Positions 16,337-24,735 of a stretch of DNA of 49,298 nt are shown in pieces. The position numbers were made by a program, and so were the translations under genes. Below the pieces are notes generated by a model that ran no database searches, was not told the origin of the DNA, and saw nothing but the letters and a program-made list of their open reading frames with translations. Origin of the DNA: Gemmatimonadota bacterium (GTDB taxonomy: Bacteria; Gemmatimonadota; Gemmatimonadetes; Gemmatimonadales; Gemmatimonadaceae); assembly GCA_031127095.1 (NCBI GenBank), contig JARIEX010000007.1, forward strand, positions 1 through 49,298, written 5' to 3'. The first letter of the stretch is position 1. Every line of letters begins with the position of its first letter.

Positions 16337-18330
16337 ACGTTGCCGAGTCCTTTCAGCCACGCGGAGAACTGCGCGAGATCGTCGCTGACGGCGGCCGACG
16401 GCGGGTCCACCCCCGCGGGCGGAGTCGGCACCGGGGAGACGGGCGTCCGCGCGGGTGTCACGAGCGTCGCGGGGTTGGCCGTCGCGGGATCGGGGAAGAA
16501 TCGATCAAACGAGAACGGATCCGCGGTGGGCTCGGCAACCGCTCCGGATACCATCGGCGTCGCCGACCGCACCGGCGTCTCGGCCCGTGAGCTTCCACTG
16601 AGTATCGACACGTCGAACGGCAGACCGGCGCCGACCTCCGACTCGAGGTCGATCGGTGCGAACGCATCGGCCAATGCGCGAGCTGCCTGATCATCCGCCC
16701 CCGAGGTCTCACCGCTGAACAGCGACGCAAACCCCTCGGCCGACACCGCCACCGACGCGCTCGGCGGTGTGCGCCGTGGGACCCGCCGTGCGGCGAGTCG
16801 GGAGAAACGATCGCGCGCCGTGAGCCGGCTGCCCTCGGCACCCGGCTCGGATGGAGTCGGCGCCGGAAGCGGCGGTGTCCAGGCCGGCGTGGACATCCGG
16901 GGGACGAGAGGAGCCAGTTCGTCGGCCAATCGGTCCTGCAACTCCGAGAGACGCGACGCCAGTACGGGATCATAGGGGCGGCGACGCACCAGCTCTTCGT
17001 ACACCGTGATGGCGCGGGACGTGAATCCCTGCGCAACCAGCAACTCCCCCATCGTCTCCGTCACGAAGGCCGCCCCCGCTGTCTCGTCGGACACGACGTC
17101 AGCGACACTCGCCTCTGGCGTGGCGTCCGGCGTCACGCCCGACAGATCGAGCGACCCAATCTCCGACATGTTCTCGGAAGGAAGCGGCTCACGAAGCGGT
17201 TCATCCAGCGGTTCATCCAGCGGTTCATCCAGCGGTTCGTCCAGCGGTTCGTCCAGCGGTTCGTCCAGCGGTTCGTCCAGCGGTTCGTCCAGCGGTTCGT
17301 CCACCAACTCGTCCGCCGGCTCCACCCACGAGCGGTCGAGCGGGACGTGCACCACATCATCCGGTTCCGTGCCGAATGCCTCCACGGCATCGCGCGTCAC
17401 GGGCACGACGGGAAGCGTGTGGCCTCGCGGCGCATCCATGCGTTCGACCAGGACCGAGGTATCAGGCCACTCCGGCGCGAGCAACCCCTCCTCGAACGCC
17501 TCGGCATCGGGGACTAATTCGGAAAACCCGAACGGATCATCGGTCGGCGCTTCAGAAATGACGGCGGGGACGGAGACTTCGACCTCGAACGTGCCGGACT
17601 CAGCCCCCGACACGTCAGCGTCGGCCGTCAGAGGAGCGCCATTCTGCGAGTCCTCGAGAAGTTCAGCCGACGATGCCGAGGGGGGGGCGTCGCTGAGGCT
17701 GGCCGACTCCATTGCATCCAGGTCGAACAACGGGACGTCGTCGCGCGCGGCGACCGGTGACGCGGTCACCGCGCTTGAGTCGAATGACGTCTGCAGCACC
17801 AATGCGACGGGCTCCGACGAGCGCGCGTCGACCGCGCCAACGGCTGCGGTAGGGTGCGCGTCATCGAACGGCACTGCCGACGCGACGGCAGGCACCGGCA
17901 GCCTCGCACGAGGCGGCGTCGCAACGGCGGCCATCGTGGTCAGCGCGGCCAGCTGTGCGGCAATGTCATCGTTCCGCGGATCAGCGTCGAGCACGCGCTC
18001 GTACCAACGACGCGCGGAGGCGCTGTCGCCCTCGAGTTTGGCGATGTCCCCGAGATGACGAAGCGCCTTGAGGTTTTCCGGATCGAGGGCAAGGGCCTGC
18101 TCGAACACGGTGCGTGCCTCAGCCCATTCCCCGGATTCATGCAGGGCCTGCCCGAACACGATGTATCCACTCATGTGCTCGGGCTGCCGTGGCAGGAACT
18201 CGCGGCAGAGGGCGATCGCCTCCGTCAGATTTCCCGCCTTACGGAGTTCGTTCGCCAGGGGGGCGAAGTAGCGGCGTGGATTGTCCGCGAACTTGATCCG
18301 GAGTTCGTCGATCCGGGCAGCTGTGCTCAT
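16333..18330 (-). CDS. acidic TPR-repeat protein with DEPL tandem repeats
   Basis: Unassigned 665-residue protein. Residues about 1-130 are tetratricopeptide repeats (LTEAIALCREFLPRQPEH, WAEARTVFEQALALDPEN, ARRWYERVLDADPRND), normally a protein-docking scaffold. The middle is a long acidic, Pro/Ala/Ser-rich, probably disordered stretch containing nine DEPL units in a row. One more TPR-like unit follows (SRAITVYEELVRRRPYDP), then more disorder and a C-terminal DDLAQFSAWLKGLGNV that looks like a short amphipathic docking helix. There is no signal peptide or membrane segment, so it is likely cytoplasmic. It is the first gene of the aroQ-accB-pilT-accC chain and overlaps aroQ by ATGA. A gene with a similar plan lies at 22080-24617. 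Function unknown. Confidence 0.85.
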   Translation of the reverse strand: MSTAARIDELRIKFADNPRRYFAPLANELRKAGNLTEAIALCREFLPRQPEHMSGYIVFGQALHESGEWAEARTVFEQALALDPENLKALRHLGDIAKLEGDSASARRWYERVLDADPRNDDIAAQLAALTTMAAVATPPRARLPVPAVASAVPFDDAHPTAAVGAVDARSSEPVALVLQTSFDSSAVTASPVAARDDVPLFDLDAMESASLSDAPPSASSAELLEDSQNGAPLTADADVSGAESGTFEVEVSVPAVISEAPTDDPFGFSELVPDAEAFEEGLLAPEWPDTSVLVERMDAPRGHTLPVVPVTRDAVEAFGTEPDDVVHVPLDRSWVEPADELVDEPLDEPLDEPLDEPLDEPLDEPLDEPLDEPLDEPLREPLPSENMSEIGSLDLSGVTPDATPEASVADVVSDETAGAAFVTETMGELLVAQGFTSRAITVYEELVRRRPYDPVLASRLSELQDRLADELAPLVPRMSTPAWTPPLPAPTPSEPGAEGSRLTARDRFSRLAARRVPRRTPPSASVAVSAEGFASLFSGETSGADDQAARALADAFAPIDLESEVGAGLPFDVSILSGSSRAETPVRSATPMVSGAVAEPTADPFSFDRFFPDPATANPATLVTPARTPVSPVPTPPAGVDPPSAAVSDDLAQFSAWLKGLGNV
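17197..17304 (-). repeat. 12-bp minisatellite, nine units, inside the TPR gene
   Basis: Nine head-to-tail 12-mers fill this stretch without gaps: three cggttcatccag followed by five cggttcgtccag and a final cggttcgtccac (plus strand). The unit is a multiple of three, so copy-number change keeps the frame and only changes the number of DEPL tetrapeptides. The block-wise order of the two variants points to recent slippage or unequal exchange. Confidence 0.97.
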
Positions 18331-18594
18331 CCGTCGAGTGCCCAAAGGGTGATGGTTCCCAGCCCAGTGCAAGGTCCCCGGGCCGCGCGCGCAGCCGGGG
18401 TGCCCGACTGCAACTTATAGGGTACGACCGTTCGGGGAAGCCATTCGCTGCCCCCGCCACATGAAGTCTCATCTGTCTTGCTATTACCGAGGTGCGGCGG
18501 CTAGCTTTCCGGACTCTTCGGCATACGCCTCTCCCATGGAGGTGCGTGTGCCTTTCTGTTTGTCCAGCTTTTCCGACCCAAGGAGTCTCGCCCC
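18331..18594. other. divergent intergenic region
   Basis: This 264-nt gap separates the TPR gene (minus) from the foldase gene (plus) and should hold both promoters. For the minus strand, TATAAG at 18419-18414 is a possible -10 without a good -35. For the plus strand, see 18478-18507. No repeat, operator or RNA structure was recognised, and the small frames in it have no family features. Confidence 0.4.
18478..18507 (+). promoter_or_regulatory. candidate promoter of the foldase gene
   Basis: TTGCTA (18478-18483), an 18-nt spacer and TAGCTT (18502-18507) resemble the other boxes of the window. The predicted start would leave a leader of about 80 nt. Weak on its own, but it is the best match in the divergent gap. 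Confidence 0.3.
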
Positions 18595-20427
18595 GTGCTG
18601 CAATCGATGCGGAGCGCCGCGAAATACATCTGGATCGTGCTGATTGTGGCCTTCGTCGGCAGTTTCCTCTTGTACGAGACCTCAGGTCTCGCAGGCCGCT
18701 CGCCCGTGACGACCACCACCGCGATCGCAACGGTGAACGGCGAAGACATCCTGTTGACCTCGTGGCAGAACGCCGTGGCCACCCTCGAGCAGCAGCAGCA
18801 ACAGCAGCTCGGTCGTGGGATCACGCTCGACGAACGAAAAACGCTCGAAGACCGTGCGTTCGACGAACTCGTCACAGAGCTCCTGCTCCAGCAGGAGTAC
18901 ACGCGTCGCGGGATCACCGTGACTGACGACGAAATCCTTCAAGCGGCACGCGTTGCTCCGCCGCCGCAGGCCCAGCAGTCGCCGGACCTCCAGACCGACG
19001 GCCGTTTCGACATCCAGAAGTACCAGCGCCTGCTCGCCAGCCCCATGGCGCGGCAGTCCGGCATGCTGGCGGGCCTCGAAGCGTACTACCGCAACGAGAT
19101 CCCCAAGCAGAAGCTGTTCGATCAGATCGCGTCCGACGCGTACGTCTCCGATGAGCGCCTCTGGCAGATCTATCGCGACCGCCACGACAGCACCCAGATC
19201 AGTTACGTACTGGTCGGTCAAAGCGCCCTCACGGACACGGCCGTCACTGTCACGGACGCCGAGATCGCGCAGTTCTTCGAACGGAACAAGAAGCGATTTT
19301 CGCGACCCGGGCGCGCGGTCGTCTCCCTGCTGACGGTCCCGCGCTCTGTGACCTCGGCGGACACCGTCCAGGCCAAGACGCGTGTCGACCGGCTCCGTGC
19401 GGAGATCGTCGGCGGCGCCAAGTTCGAGGACATCGCCAAGCGTGAATCCACCGACAGCGTCTCCGGCGCGAACGGCGGCGCGCTCGGCAAGGGCGGGCGT
19501 GGTCGGTTCACCCCGAACTTCGAGACCGCGGCCTACGCACTCAAGACCGGCGAGCTGTCGCAACCGGTGTTAACGCCGTTCGGGTGGCACCTGATCCGGG
19601 TTGACGAGCGAAAGGGCGATACGCTCGACGTGCGTCACATTCTCATCGCCATCGGGCAGAGCGACTCCAGCGCCACGCGGACAGACCGCCGCGCTGACTC
19701 TCTCGCCAGCATCGGTGGCAGCCAGGAAGACCCGACGCTGTTCGATAAGGCGGCCAAGACACTTGGACTCTCGCCGGCCTCGGTCGTGGTGTTCGAGAAG
19801 GAACCGCTGTCCTACGCCGGCCGCTATGTCCCGAGCGTCAGTGCCTGGGCGTTCTCGGGGGTTCGTGCCGGTGAAACCAGCGACCTCTTCGACTCGCCTG
19901 ACGCCTACTATCTGGCGCGCGTGGACTCGATCACCGCCGGTGGCCAGCAGCCGCTCGCCGAGGTGAAGGACGACATCCGCCGTCGACTCTCCAAGGAGCA
20001 ACGCATCGAGAAGCTGCGTCCGATCGCCGCGCAGCTGGCGACGGCGGCGCGTGCCTCGACGCTCGAGGCAGCCGCCGCGCAGAAGGGGCTCTCCGTTGAG
20101 AAGTCGGCACCGTTCGCCCGCGTCGACGCCGTGCAGGGGATCGGCCAGTTCGAGCCTGCCATCGGGGCATCATTCACCGTGCCGGTCGGTCAGATCGGTG
20201 GTCCGTTCAAGGCCGTCGACGGCATGGTCGTCCTCCGTGTTGACAGCCGCACCGAAGCTGCCCGCCCCGCCTTTGAAGCGGAAAAGGCGACGCAACGTCA
20301 GCAACTGCTACAGTCAATCCGCCAGCAGCGGGTCGATGAGTTCCTGGTGAACCTCCGCGAGAGCGTCAAGGTCGCGGACAAGCGCACGACCGTGTTGTCA
20401 GCCTTGCGACGTCAGGCGACGCCCTGA
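18595..20427 (+). CDS. SurA/PpiD-like peptidyl-prolyl isomerase
   Basis: Membrane-anchored periplasmic foldase of the SurA/PpiD type, likely assisting secreted proteins as they leave the Sec channel. The product has 610 residues: a short cytoplasmic tail, one membrane segment (about 10-28, YIWIVLIVAFVGSFLLYE), a SurA-N/PpiD-like chaperone domain, a parvulin rotamase domain (about 235-345, with GGALGKGGRGRFTPNFETAA and PFGWHLIRVD), and a second, degenerate C-terminal region. The GTG start at 18595 follows AGGAG by 9 nt; an ATG lies four codons on. It is the only plus-strand gene here and ends at a bidirectional terminator. PpiD is the nearer relative given the single N-terminal anchor, but the chain is closer in length to PpiD than to SurA only by general comparison. 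Confidence 0.88.
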   Translation: MLQSMRSAAKYIWIVLIVAFVGSFLLYETSGLAGRSPVTTTTAIATVNGEDILLTSWQNAVATLEQQQQQQLGRGITLDERKTLEDRAFDELVTELLLQQEYTRRGITVTDDEILQAARVAPPPQAQQSPDLQTDGRFDIQKYQRLLASPMARQSGMLAGLEAYYRNEIPKQKLFDQIASDAYVSDERLWQIYRDRHDSTQISYVLVGQSALTDTAVTVTDAEIAQFFERNKKRFSRPGRAVVSLLTVPRSVTSADTVQAKTRVDRLRAEIVGGAKFEDIAKRESTDSVSGANGGALGKGGRGRFTPNFETAAYALKTGELSQPVLTPFGWHLIRVDERKGDTLDVRHILIAIGQSDSSATRTDRRADSLASIGGSQEDPTLFDKAAKTLGLSPASVVVFEKEPLSYAGRYVPSVSAWAFSGVRAGETSDLFDSPDAYYLARVDSITAGGQQPLAEVKDDIRRRLSKEQRIEKLRPIAAQLATAARASTLEAAAAQKGLSVEKSAPFARVDAVQGIGQFEPAIGASFTVPVGQIGGPFKAVDGMVVLRVDSRTEAARPAFEAEKATQRQQLLQSIRQQRVDEFLVNLRESVKVADKRTTVLSALRRQATP

Positions 20428-20444
20428 CCGACTGGCCAGCACAG

Positions 20445-20481
20445 AAAAGCCCCCGCGATGCCAAGCATCGCGGGGGCTTTT
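20445..20481. terminator. bidirectional intrinsic terminator
   Basis: A perfect 12-bp GC-rich stem (20449-20460 with 20466-20477) and 5-nt loop is flanked by AAAA on the left and TTTTTCTTT on the right. It can therefore stop both the plus-strand foldase transcript and the minus-strand tatA transcript, whose genes converge here. Confidence 0.9.
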
Positions 20482-20532
20482 TCTTTGTCAAAGAGTCGCG
20501 ACCAAGCGGCCGCGGACATTCTTGCGCCAAAC

Positions 20533-20790
20533 TCAGTTCAGCAAGCGCTTCGGCTCAGGGCGCTCTTCCTCGGCGGTTTCGACCGCGGACGCGGTGCCGC
20601 CGCCGACACGATCGTTGCGCGGCGCCGGCTCGGTGATCTGCCGCTGCGCGTCACTCAGATTTCGCTTGAACTCGTTGATCCCCTTTCCAAACGAACCCGC
20701 GATTTCGGGAATACGCTTCGCGCCGAACAGGAGCAGGACGATCACGAGGATGATCATGATCTCCATGAAACCGAAATTCTGTAAACCCAT
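20533..20790 (-). CDS. tatA: Sec-independent translocase subunit TatA/TatE
   Basis: Small pore-forming subunit of the twin-arginine export system, which moves folded proteins across the inner membrane. The 85-residue product has the classic plan: a short N-terminus, a single membrane helix with the acidic residue at its start (FMEIMIILVIVLLLFGAKRI), the hinge-like IPEIAGSFGKGINEF amphipathic helix, and a charged tail ending EPKRLLN. Absence of a TatB gene nearby suggests a two-component TatAC system, but other copies may exist elsewhere. It is the last gene of the TPR-polyprenyl synthase unit. tatC is about 12 kb away within the Tol-Pal cluster. Confidence 0.95.
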   Translation of the reverse strand: MGLQNFGFMEIMIILVIVLLLFGAKRIPEIAGSFGKGINEFKRNLSDAQRQITEPAPRNDRVGGGTASAVETAEEERPEPKRLLN

Positions 20791-20800
20791 GGGGAAACTC

Positions 20801-21079
20801 CTAGAAGAGGGACCGCGCGATCAGGTAGGCGATCAATACTCCCAGGAGGCTCAGCAGCGAGACATCCAGGGCGACAGGTCCAATGGCGAACTTCAATATA
20901 ACAAGATCGATGGGAAGCGGCCCGACCGCTGGGGTCACCCCGGTGGTCAGGAACTCTTTCACCGCGCCCGCCGGCAGGAAGCGTCGGGCGACCTGCGTGA
21001 GGAGACCTCCGGATACGAACCCAGCGGCCAGCACGGCAACGTGAAACACCGGACGGTGCTTAGAGGGTCCACGGCCCAT
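20801..21079 (-). CDS. small membrane protein resembling DUF4321
   Basis: A 92-residue protein of unknown function with two hydrophobic segments (about 11-30 and 68-90). The C-terminal part, with GPLPIDLVILKFAIGPVALD followed by a membrane helix ending in a basic residue, resembles the DUF4321 family as I remember it; this is family recognition by eye, not a search. It starts with an ATG that overlaps the stop of the polyprenyl synthase gene by one base (TAATG) and is followed 10 nt later by tatA, so the three are probably cotranscribed. Confidence 0.65.
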   Translation of the reverse strand: MGRGPSKHRPVFHVAVLAAGFVSGGLLTQVARRFLPAGAVKEFLTTGVTPAVGPLPIDLVILKFAIGPVALDVSLLSLLGVLIAYLIARSLF

Positions 21080-22083
21080 TACCAGCGCCTCTCGACGACG
21101 TAGGCGATGGCATCCGCGAGGGCAGTACGTGAGGACCCGTCCGGGAGATCCGCCAACGATTCCTCGGCCTCCCTCGAGAACTGGTCGGCCCGCCGACGGG
21201 CATAGTCGAGACCGCCATGCACCCGCACGAGCTCAACGACCTCAGCGATGGCCTCGTCGTCGGGCTCCGGATCAGCGAAGAGCGACTCAACCCGGCCCCG
21301 GGCCGCCGAGTCCATCTCGCGCAGCGCCGCGATGAGTGGGAGGGTGACCTTGTGCTCTTTGAGATCGTGACCGCTCGGTTTGCCGGTCATCTCCTGCCCT
21401 TCCGTGTAGTCGAGCAGGTCATCCGCGACCTGAAACGCCATACCGAGCCGTTCGCCGAACCGCAGGAGCGATCGACGATGCGCGGGGGCGCCACACACAG
21501 CACCGACCTCACACGCGGCCATGAAGAGCGACGCGGTTTTGGCCCGGATCAAGGTGTCGTAATCACTTTCCGAAAACGCCAAGGCATCGTACGCAGCGAG
21601 TTGCCGCAGCTCGCCAAGCGTCATTTCGTTCGAGGCCTGCGTGATGGCCTTCATCGCTTCCAGATCGCCCAGCATGACGAGTTCGCGCAACGCCCGCAGA
21701 TACAGGTAGTCGCCCATGATGACCGACACCTGGTGACTGAAGAGCGCATTGACGGTCGGCCGTCCCCGACGCAACACGGAATGGTCGACCGCATCATCAT
21801 GCACGAGCGTGGCGACGTGAATCAGTTCGATGATCGCGGCGAAGGTGATCGCACGCGGCGGCGCCTCCCGCTCGAGACTGCTCGACAGCAACAACAGCGT
21901 TGGGCGGAAGAGTTTCCCCTTCATGCCCATCAGGTGCTCCTGCACGTCGTTCACCAGCGGCACATCGGCAGACACGATGCGCCAGAGTTCCTGAGACACC
22001 TTGGCCAGATCGTCGCGAACGGGCGCCTGGATGTCGCGCAGGGCCGCCGCCAACGCTGACGGCGTCCGCGTGGAGAGCGTCAT
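21079..22083 (-). CDS. trans-polyprenyl diphosphate synthase
   Basis: Prenyl chain-elongating enzyme of the IspA/IspB/HepT class, condensing isopentenyl diphosphate with allylic diphosphates; the usual product in this context is the side chain of menaquinone or ubiquinone. The 334-residue product has both Asp-rich motifs: DDAVD (near residue 96) preceded by LIHVATLVH, and DDLLD (near 222) in AFQVADDLLDYT, plus GKPSGHDLKEHKVTLPLIAA. Length and the residues before the first DDxxD favour a long-chain synthase, but product length cannot be told from the sequence alone. The start forms an ATGA overlap with the upstream TPR gene and the stop overlaps the DUF4321-like gene. Confidence 0.92.
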   Translation of the reverse strand: MTLSTRTPSALAAALRDIQAPVRDDLAKVSQELWRIVSADVPLVNDVQEHLMGMKGKLFRPTLLLLSSSLEREAPPRAITFAAIIELIHVATLVHDDAVDHSVLRRGRPTVNALFSHQVSVIMGDYLYLRALRELVMLGDLEAMKAITQASNEMTLGELRQLAAYDALAFSESDYDTLIRAKTASLFMAACEVGAVCGAPAHRRSLLRFGERLGMAFQVADDLLDYTEGQEMTGKPSGHDLKEHKVTLPLIAALREMDSAARGRVESLFADPEPDDEAIAEVVELVRVHGGLDYARRRADQFSREAEESLADLPDGSSRTALADAIAYVVERRW

Positions 22084-24617
22084 CGCGCCACCTGATCGAG
22101 CGCCGCCAGTCTGGCGGCAGTATCACGGAAATGAATGTCGGTCGCGTACACGCGCTGATAATAGCTACGAGCCTCGTCCCACCGCTTCAGGGCCTCGCAC
22201 GAATATGCGAGGAGGTAAAGCACGCCCACCCGTTGTTCATCGTCCAGTCCGGGCTCATGAAGCGCCCGGGAAAGTACGGTCGCGGCAACCTGATGCCGCC
22301 CCTGCTCCACAAAACACTGCCCTAACGCCTCGTAGGCCGGGAGCCGATGTGAGCGGCTCCGCAACGCCTTCTGGAACTCCTCGATCGCGTCGTCGAGCAG
22401 CCCCATTTCCTTGTACGCAACCCCGAGGTCGTAATGACTGTCGTAATCGTCCTCACCGAGCGAACGCGCGACCCCCTCCTTGAAGTGCCTGAGGAGCGCG
22501 TGAAAGTCGGCCTGTTCGTCTCCACTGATCGTAGGCTCCCGCATCCGCATGCGGGTGGACGTCGGCGCGTCCTCGTCGCGGAGCCACTCCGCCAGATTGA
22601 CGAACGGTCCGTCGGCGCCCGGTTTCGGTGGGGCGGGCGGCGCCGCACTCCCTAGCGCAGCACGGGCACGGCCATCGTACGGATCGATCTCGAGCACGCG
22701 CGCGTACACCGCCCGGGCCCGCGCCTCCTCACCGATGCGCACCAGCGCATCCGCCAGATCCAGATAGGCGACGCGGAGACGTTGCTGATCCTTCAGCCGC
22801 ACGGACAGTTCCACGCGCTTCTGGTGGAACGCAATCCGTTCCGGACTGACCTGCACCAAGGTGTCCGCGATATCGGCACTGGCGGACAGCTCGCCCTGGG
22901 CGGCCAGCCCCTGCTGGGCGGTCTCCAGTTCCGCGAGTGCGGCATCACGCTCGCCTGCCTCGAAGAGCGCCTCCGCCAGCCGGCGACGGAGAAGCCAGTC
23001 CTGCGGATGTCTGGCCACCGCGCCCCGCAGCGCATCCCGCCGGGAGGTGGCCACCATCGTGGCTTCGGTCGCGACTGCGGCCATCGGCAGCGCCGGCGTC
23101 ACCATCACCGGCCGCTCCGACCCGGCCGCGACCCGTGCCTCGCCCGACGCTCGGCCTTGCGGAATCGGTCGGTTCGCCTCGCCGGAAAGCGAGCCGTCAT
23201 CGCGGTGCCCGAGCCCGGTTTCGCCGCTGGGGGCGCCAGCGAATGGCACGCGACCAGTCCCGGCCTCCGTGACCGCCGATGTCGTCATGGCCGCAAGACC
23301 CGCCGTGATCAGCGCATCGTCCAGCAGCAACGGCGGAAGTTCACCCGGGAGGATGAAGTCATGCGGATCGATCCGGAACACCGAACGGGTGTCAGCGACG
23401 GCCGTCTCCGCCGCCAGGGCGGACTGTGCACCCGCCACGATCGCCGCGTCCAACTCCGGGACATCGGTGACATCGAGTGGCTCGATCCCAACGGCCGGTT
23501 CGGCTGCGTCGGGCTCAATCCACGCGACGGGGGCGTCCGGTGCCGGGACCTCACTTCGGATGATCTGCGCGACACCCGGATCCTCGGTCGCCTGACCGAA
23601 CTCCTCCGGTTCAAACTCCGCGAGCCACACCGGCCCGCCCGGCACCGCGGCCTGATCGCCCGTGGCGTTCGGCTCGAACCCAGCCTCCTGACGCACCCCG
23701 GCCAGCCCACCGGCGTCCGGCAGCCACGTCACATCGCTCGGATGGACCGTTGGATCAACGACGAGATCGGGCGACTCCAGATACTCGACAGTCAGTCCGG
23801 CCAGCGGAGGCTCACCCAGGTCGGTGTAATCACCGGAGGCCTCGAGTCCTTCGAGTTGCTCGACGCGTGCCACCGGGGGCTCCGTGACCGACGCGCTGGC
23901 GGTGTCGGCCACCGGTTTCGCAACCGCGACCGCCGGGAGTGCCGCAACGGCCAGAGGTGTCGGCACGCGCGGTGTCCGCAGCGGTGTGCGTCGTGAGGCC
24001 GGCGCGCCGTAATCCACCTCGAGAAAGATCAGATCTTGCGACTTCTCCCGACCGGGCAACCGGGGCTGCTCTTCGAGGGCGACAGAGGCCGCCGACGGCG
24101 TCAAGCGCCGCCGCAGCACGATGCCCGCGCGATCCGCGTGCTCATCGACCAGCCGACGCACCTCGGTCAACTCGGGCATCAGGTCGGCCACCTCTGCCAG
24201 CGCCCGCATCCCCTCGTCGACGCGCTCCTCTTGCTGCATGCGCGTGGCATACTCCAGGAAGTTTCGCGTGGCGTCCCCGCGCAGTCCCTTACGGGCACAG
24301 ATACGCCCCAAGGTGAAGTACACGTTCGCACGGCCGGGCGCGTTCCGCAGGATCTTGTTGCACAGCGCGATGGCGTTGTTGAACAACCCCGCGTTCGTGT
24401 AGTGCTCGACCGCCCGCTCATAATACGTGATCGCATCGGGCACGCGTCCCTGACGCAGCGCGAGATCACCAACCTTGTTGAGCAGCGCGACATCAACGTC
24501 CTCGCCGGCCTGCTCGCTCTCCTCGATGGCTCTCACATACGAGGCAATCGCGCGGTCGATCTGTTTCAGCTGCTCGAACTCAGCCGCCTTCTTCCGGTGC
24601 TTCGCGGCGTTGGACAT
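22080..24617 (-). CDS. large TPR-repeat protein with disordered acidic centre
   Basis: Unassigned 845-residue protein. The N-terminal ~150 residues are TPR repeats (QLKQIDRAIASYVRAIEESE, DAITYYERAVEHYTNAGLFN, ARKGLRGDATRNFLEYATRM). A long Ala/Pro/acidic stretch (about 190-530) seems disordered. The C-terminal ~300 residues are again TPRs (RAVYARVLEIDPYDGRARAA, YDLGVAYKEMGLLDDAIEEF, EALGQCFVEQGRHQVAATVL). No signal peptide or membrane helix is seen, so it is probably a cytoplasmic scaffold. Its plan resembles the TPR protein at 16333-18330, and both head operons of otherwise housekeeping genes. Here polyprenyl synthase, a small membrane protein and tatA follow, coupled by ATGA. A promoter candidate lies at 24707-24735. 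Confidence 0.85.
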   Translation of the reverse strand: MSNAAKHRKKAAEFEQLKQIDRAIASYVRAIEESEQAGEDVDVALLNKVGDLALRQGRVPDAITYYERAVEHYTNAGLFNNAIALCNKILRNAPGRANVYFTLGRICARKGLRGDATRNFLEYATRMQQEERVDEGMRALAEVADLMPELTEVRRLVDEHADRAGIVLRRRLTPSAASVALEEQPRLPGREKSQDLIFLEVDYGAPASRRTPLRTPRVPTPLAVAALPAVAVAKPVADTASASVTEPPVARVEQLEGLEASGDYTDLGEPPLAGLTVEYLESPDLVVDPTVHPSDVTWLPDAGGLAGVRQEAGFEPNATGDQAAVPGGPVWLAEFEPEEFGQATEDPGVAQIIRSEVPAPDAPVAWIEPDAAEPAVGIEPLDVTDVPELDAAIVAGAQSALAAETAVADTRSVFRIDPHDFILPGELPPLLLDDALITAGLAAMTTSAVTEAGTGRVPFAGAPSGETGLGHRDDGSLSGEANRPIPQGRASGEARVAAGSERPVMVTPALPMAAVATEATMVATSRRDALRGAVARHPQDWLLRRRLAEALFEAGERDAALAELETAQQGLAAQGELSASADIADTLVQVSPERIAFHQKRVELSVRLKDQQRLRVAYLDLADALVRIGEEARARAVYARVLEIDPYDGRARAALGSAAPPAPPKPGADGPFVNLAEWLRDEDAPTSTRMRMREPTISGDEQADFHALLRHFKEGVARSLGEDDYDSHYDLGVAYKEMGLLDDAIEEFQKALRSRSHRLPAYEALGQCFVEQGRHQVAATVLSRALHEPGLDDEQRVGVLYLLAYSCEALKRWDEARSYYQRVYATDIHFRDTAARLAALDQVAR

Positions 24618-24706
24618 GAGGTCGGGAACAGCTCCGGGAGACGGACGGAAAGATCCAGCCGAGGGCGCGCACGAGCGGCCGTCCCCCGTTGTGAACCACC
24701 CGTTGC

Positions 24707-24735
24707 AAGCTAGGGATCACCACGACGGGTGACAA
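24707..24735 (-). promoter_or_regulatory. candidate promoter of the large TPR gene
   Basis: On the minus strand TTGTCA (24735-24730), a 17-nt spacer and TAGCTT (24712-24707) make the best promoter match in the window. The -35 box lies inside the last codons of hutI, and the leader would be about 80 nt. Confidence 0.5.

Noticed and set aside
17197-17304. Repeat block considered as a CRISPR array
   Set aside because: Units are 12 bp, contiguous and without spacers; they encode DEPL repeats in frame.
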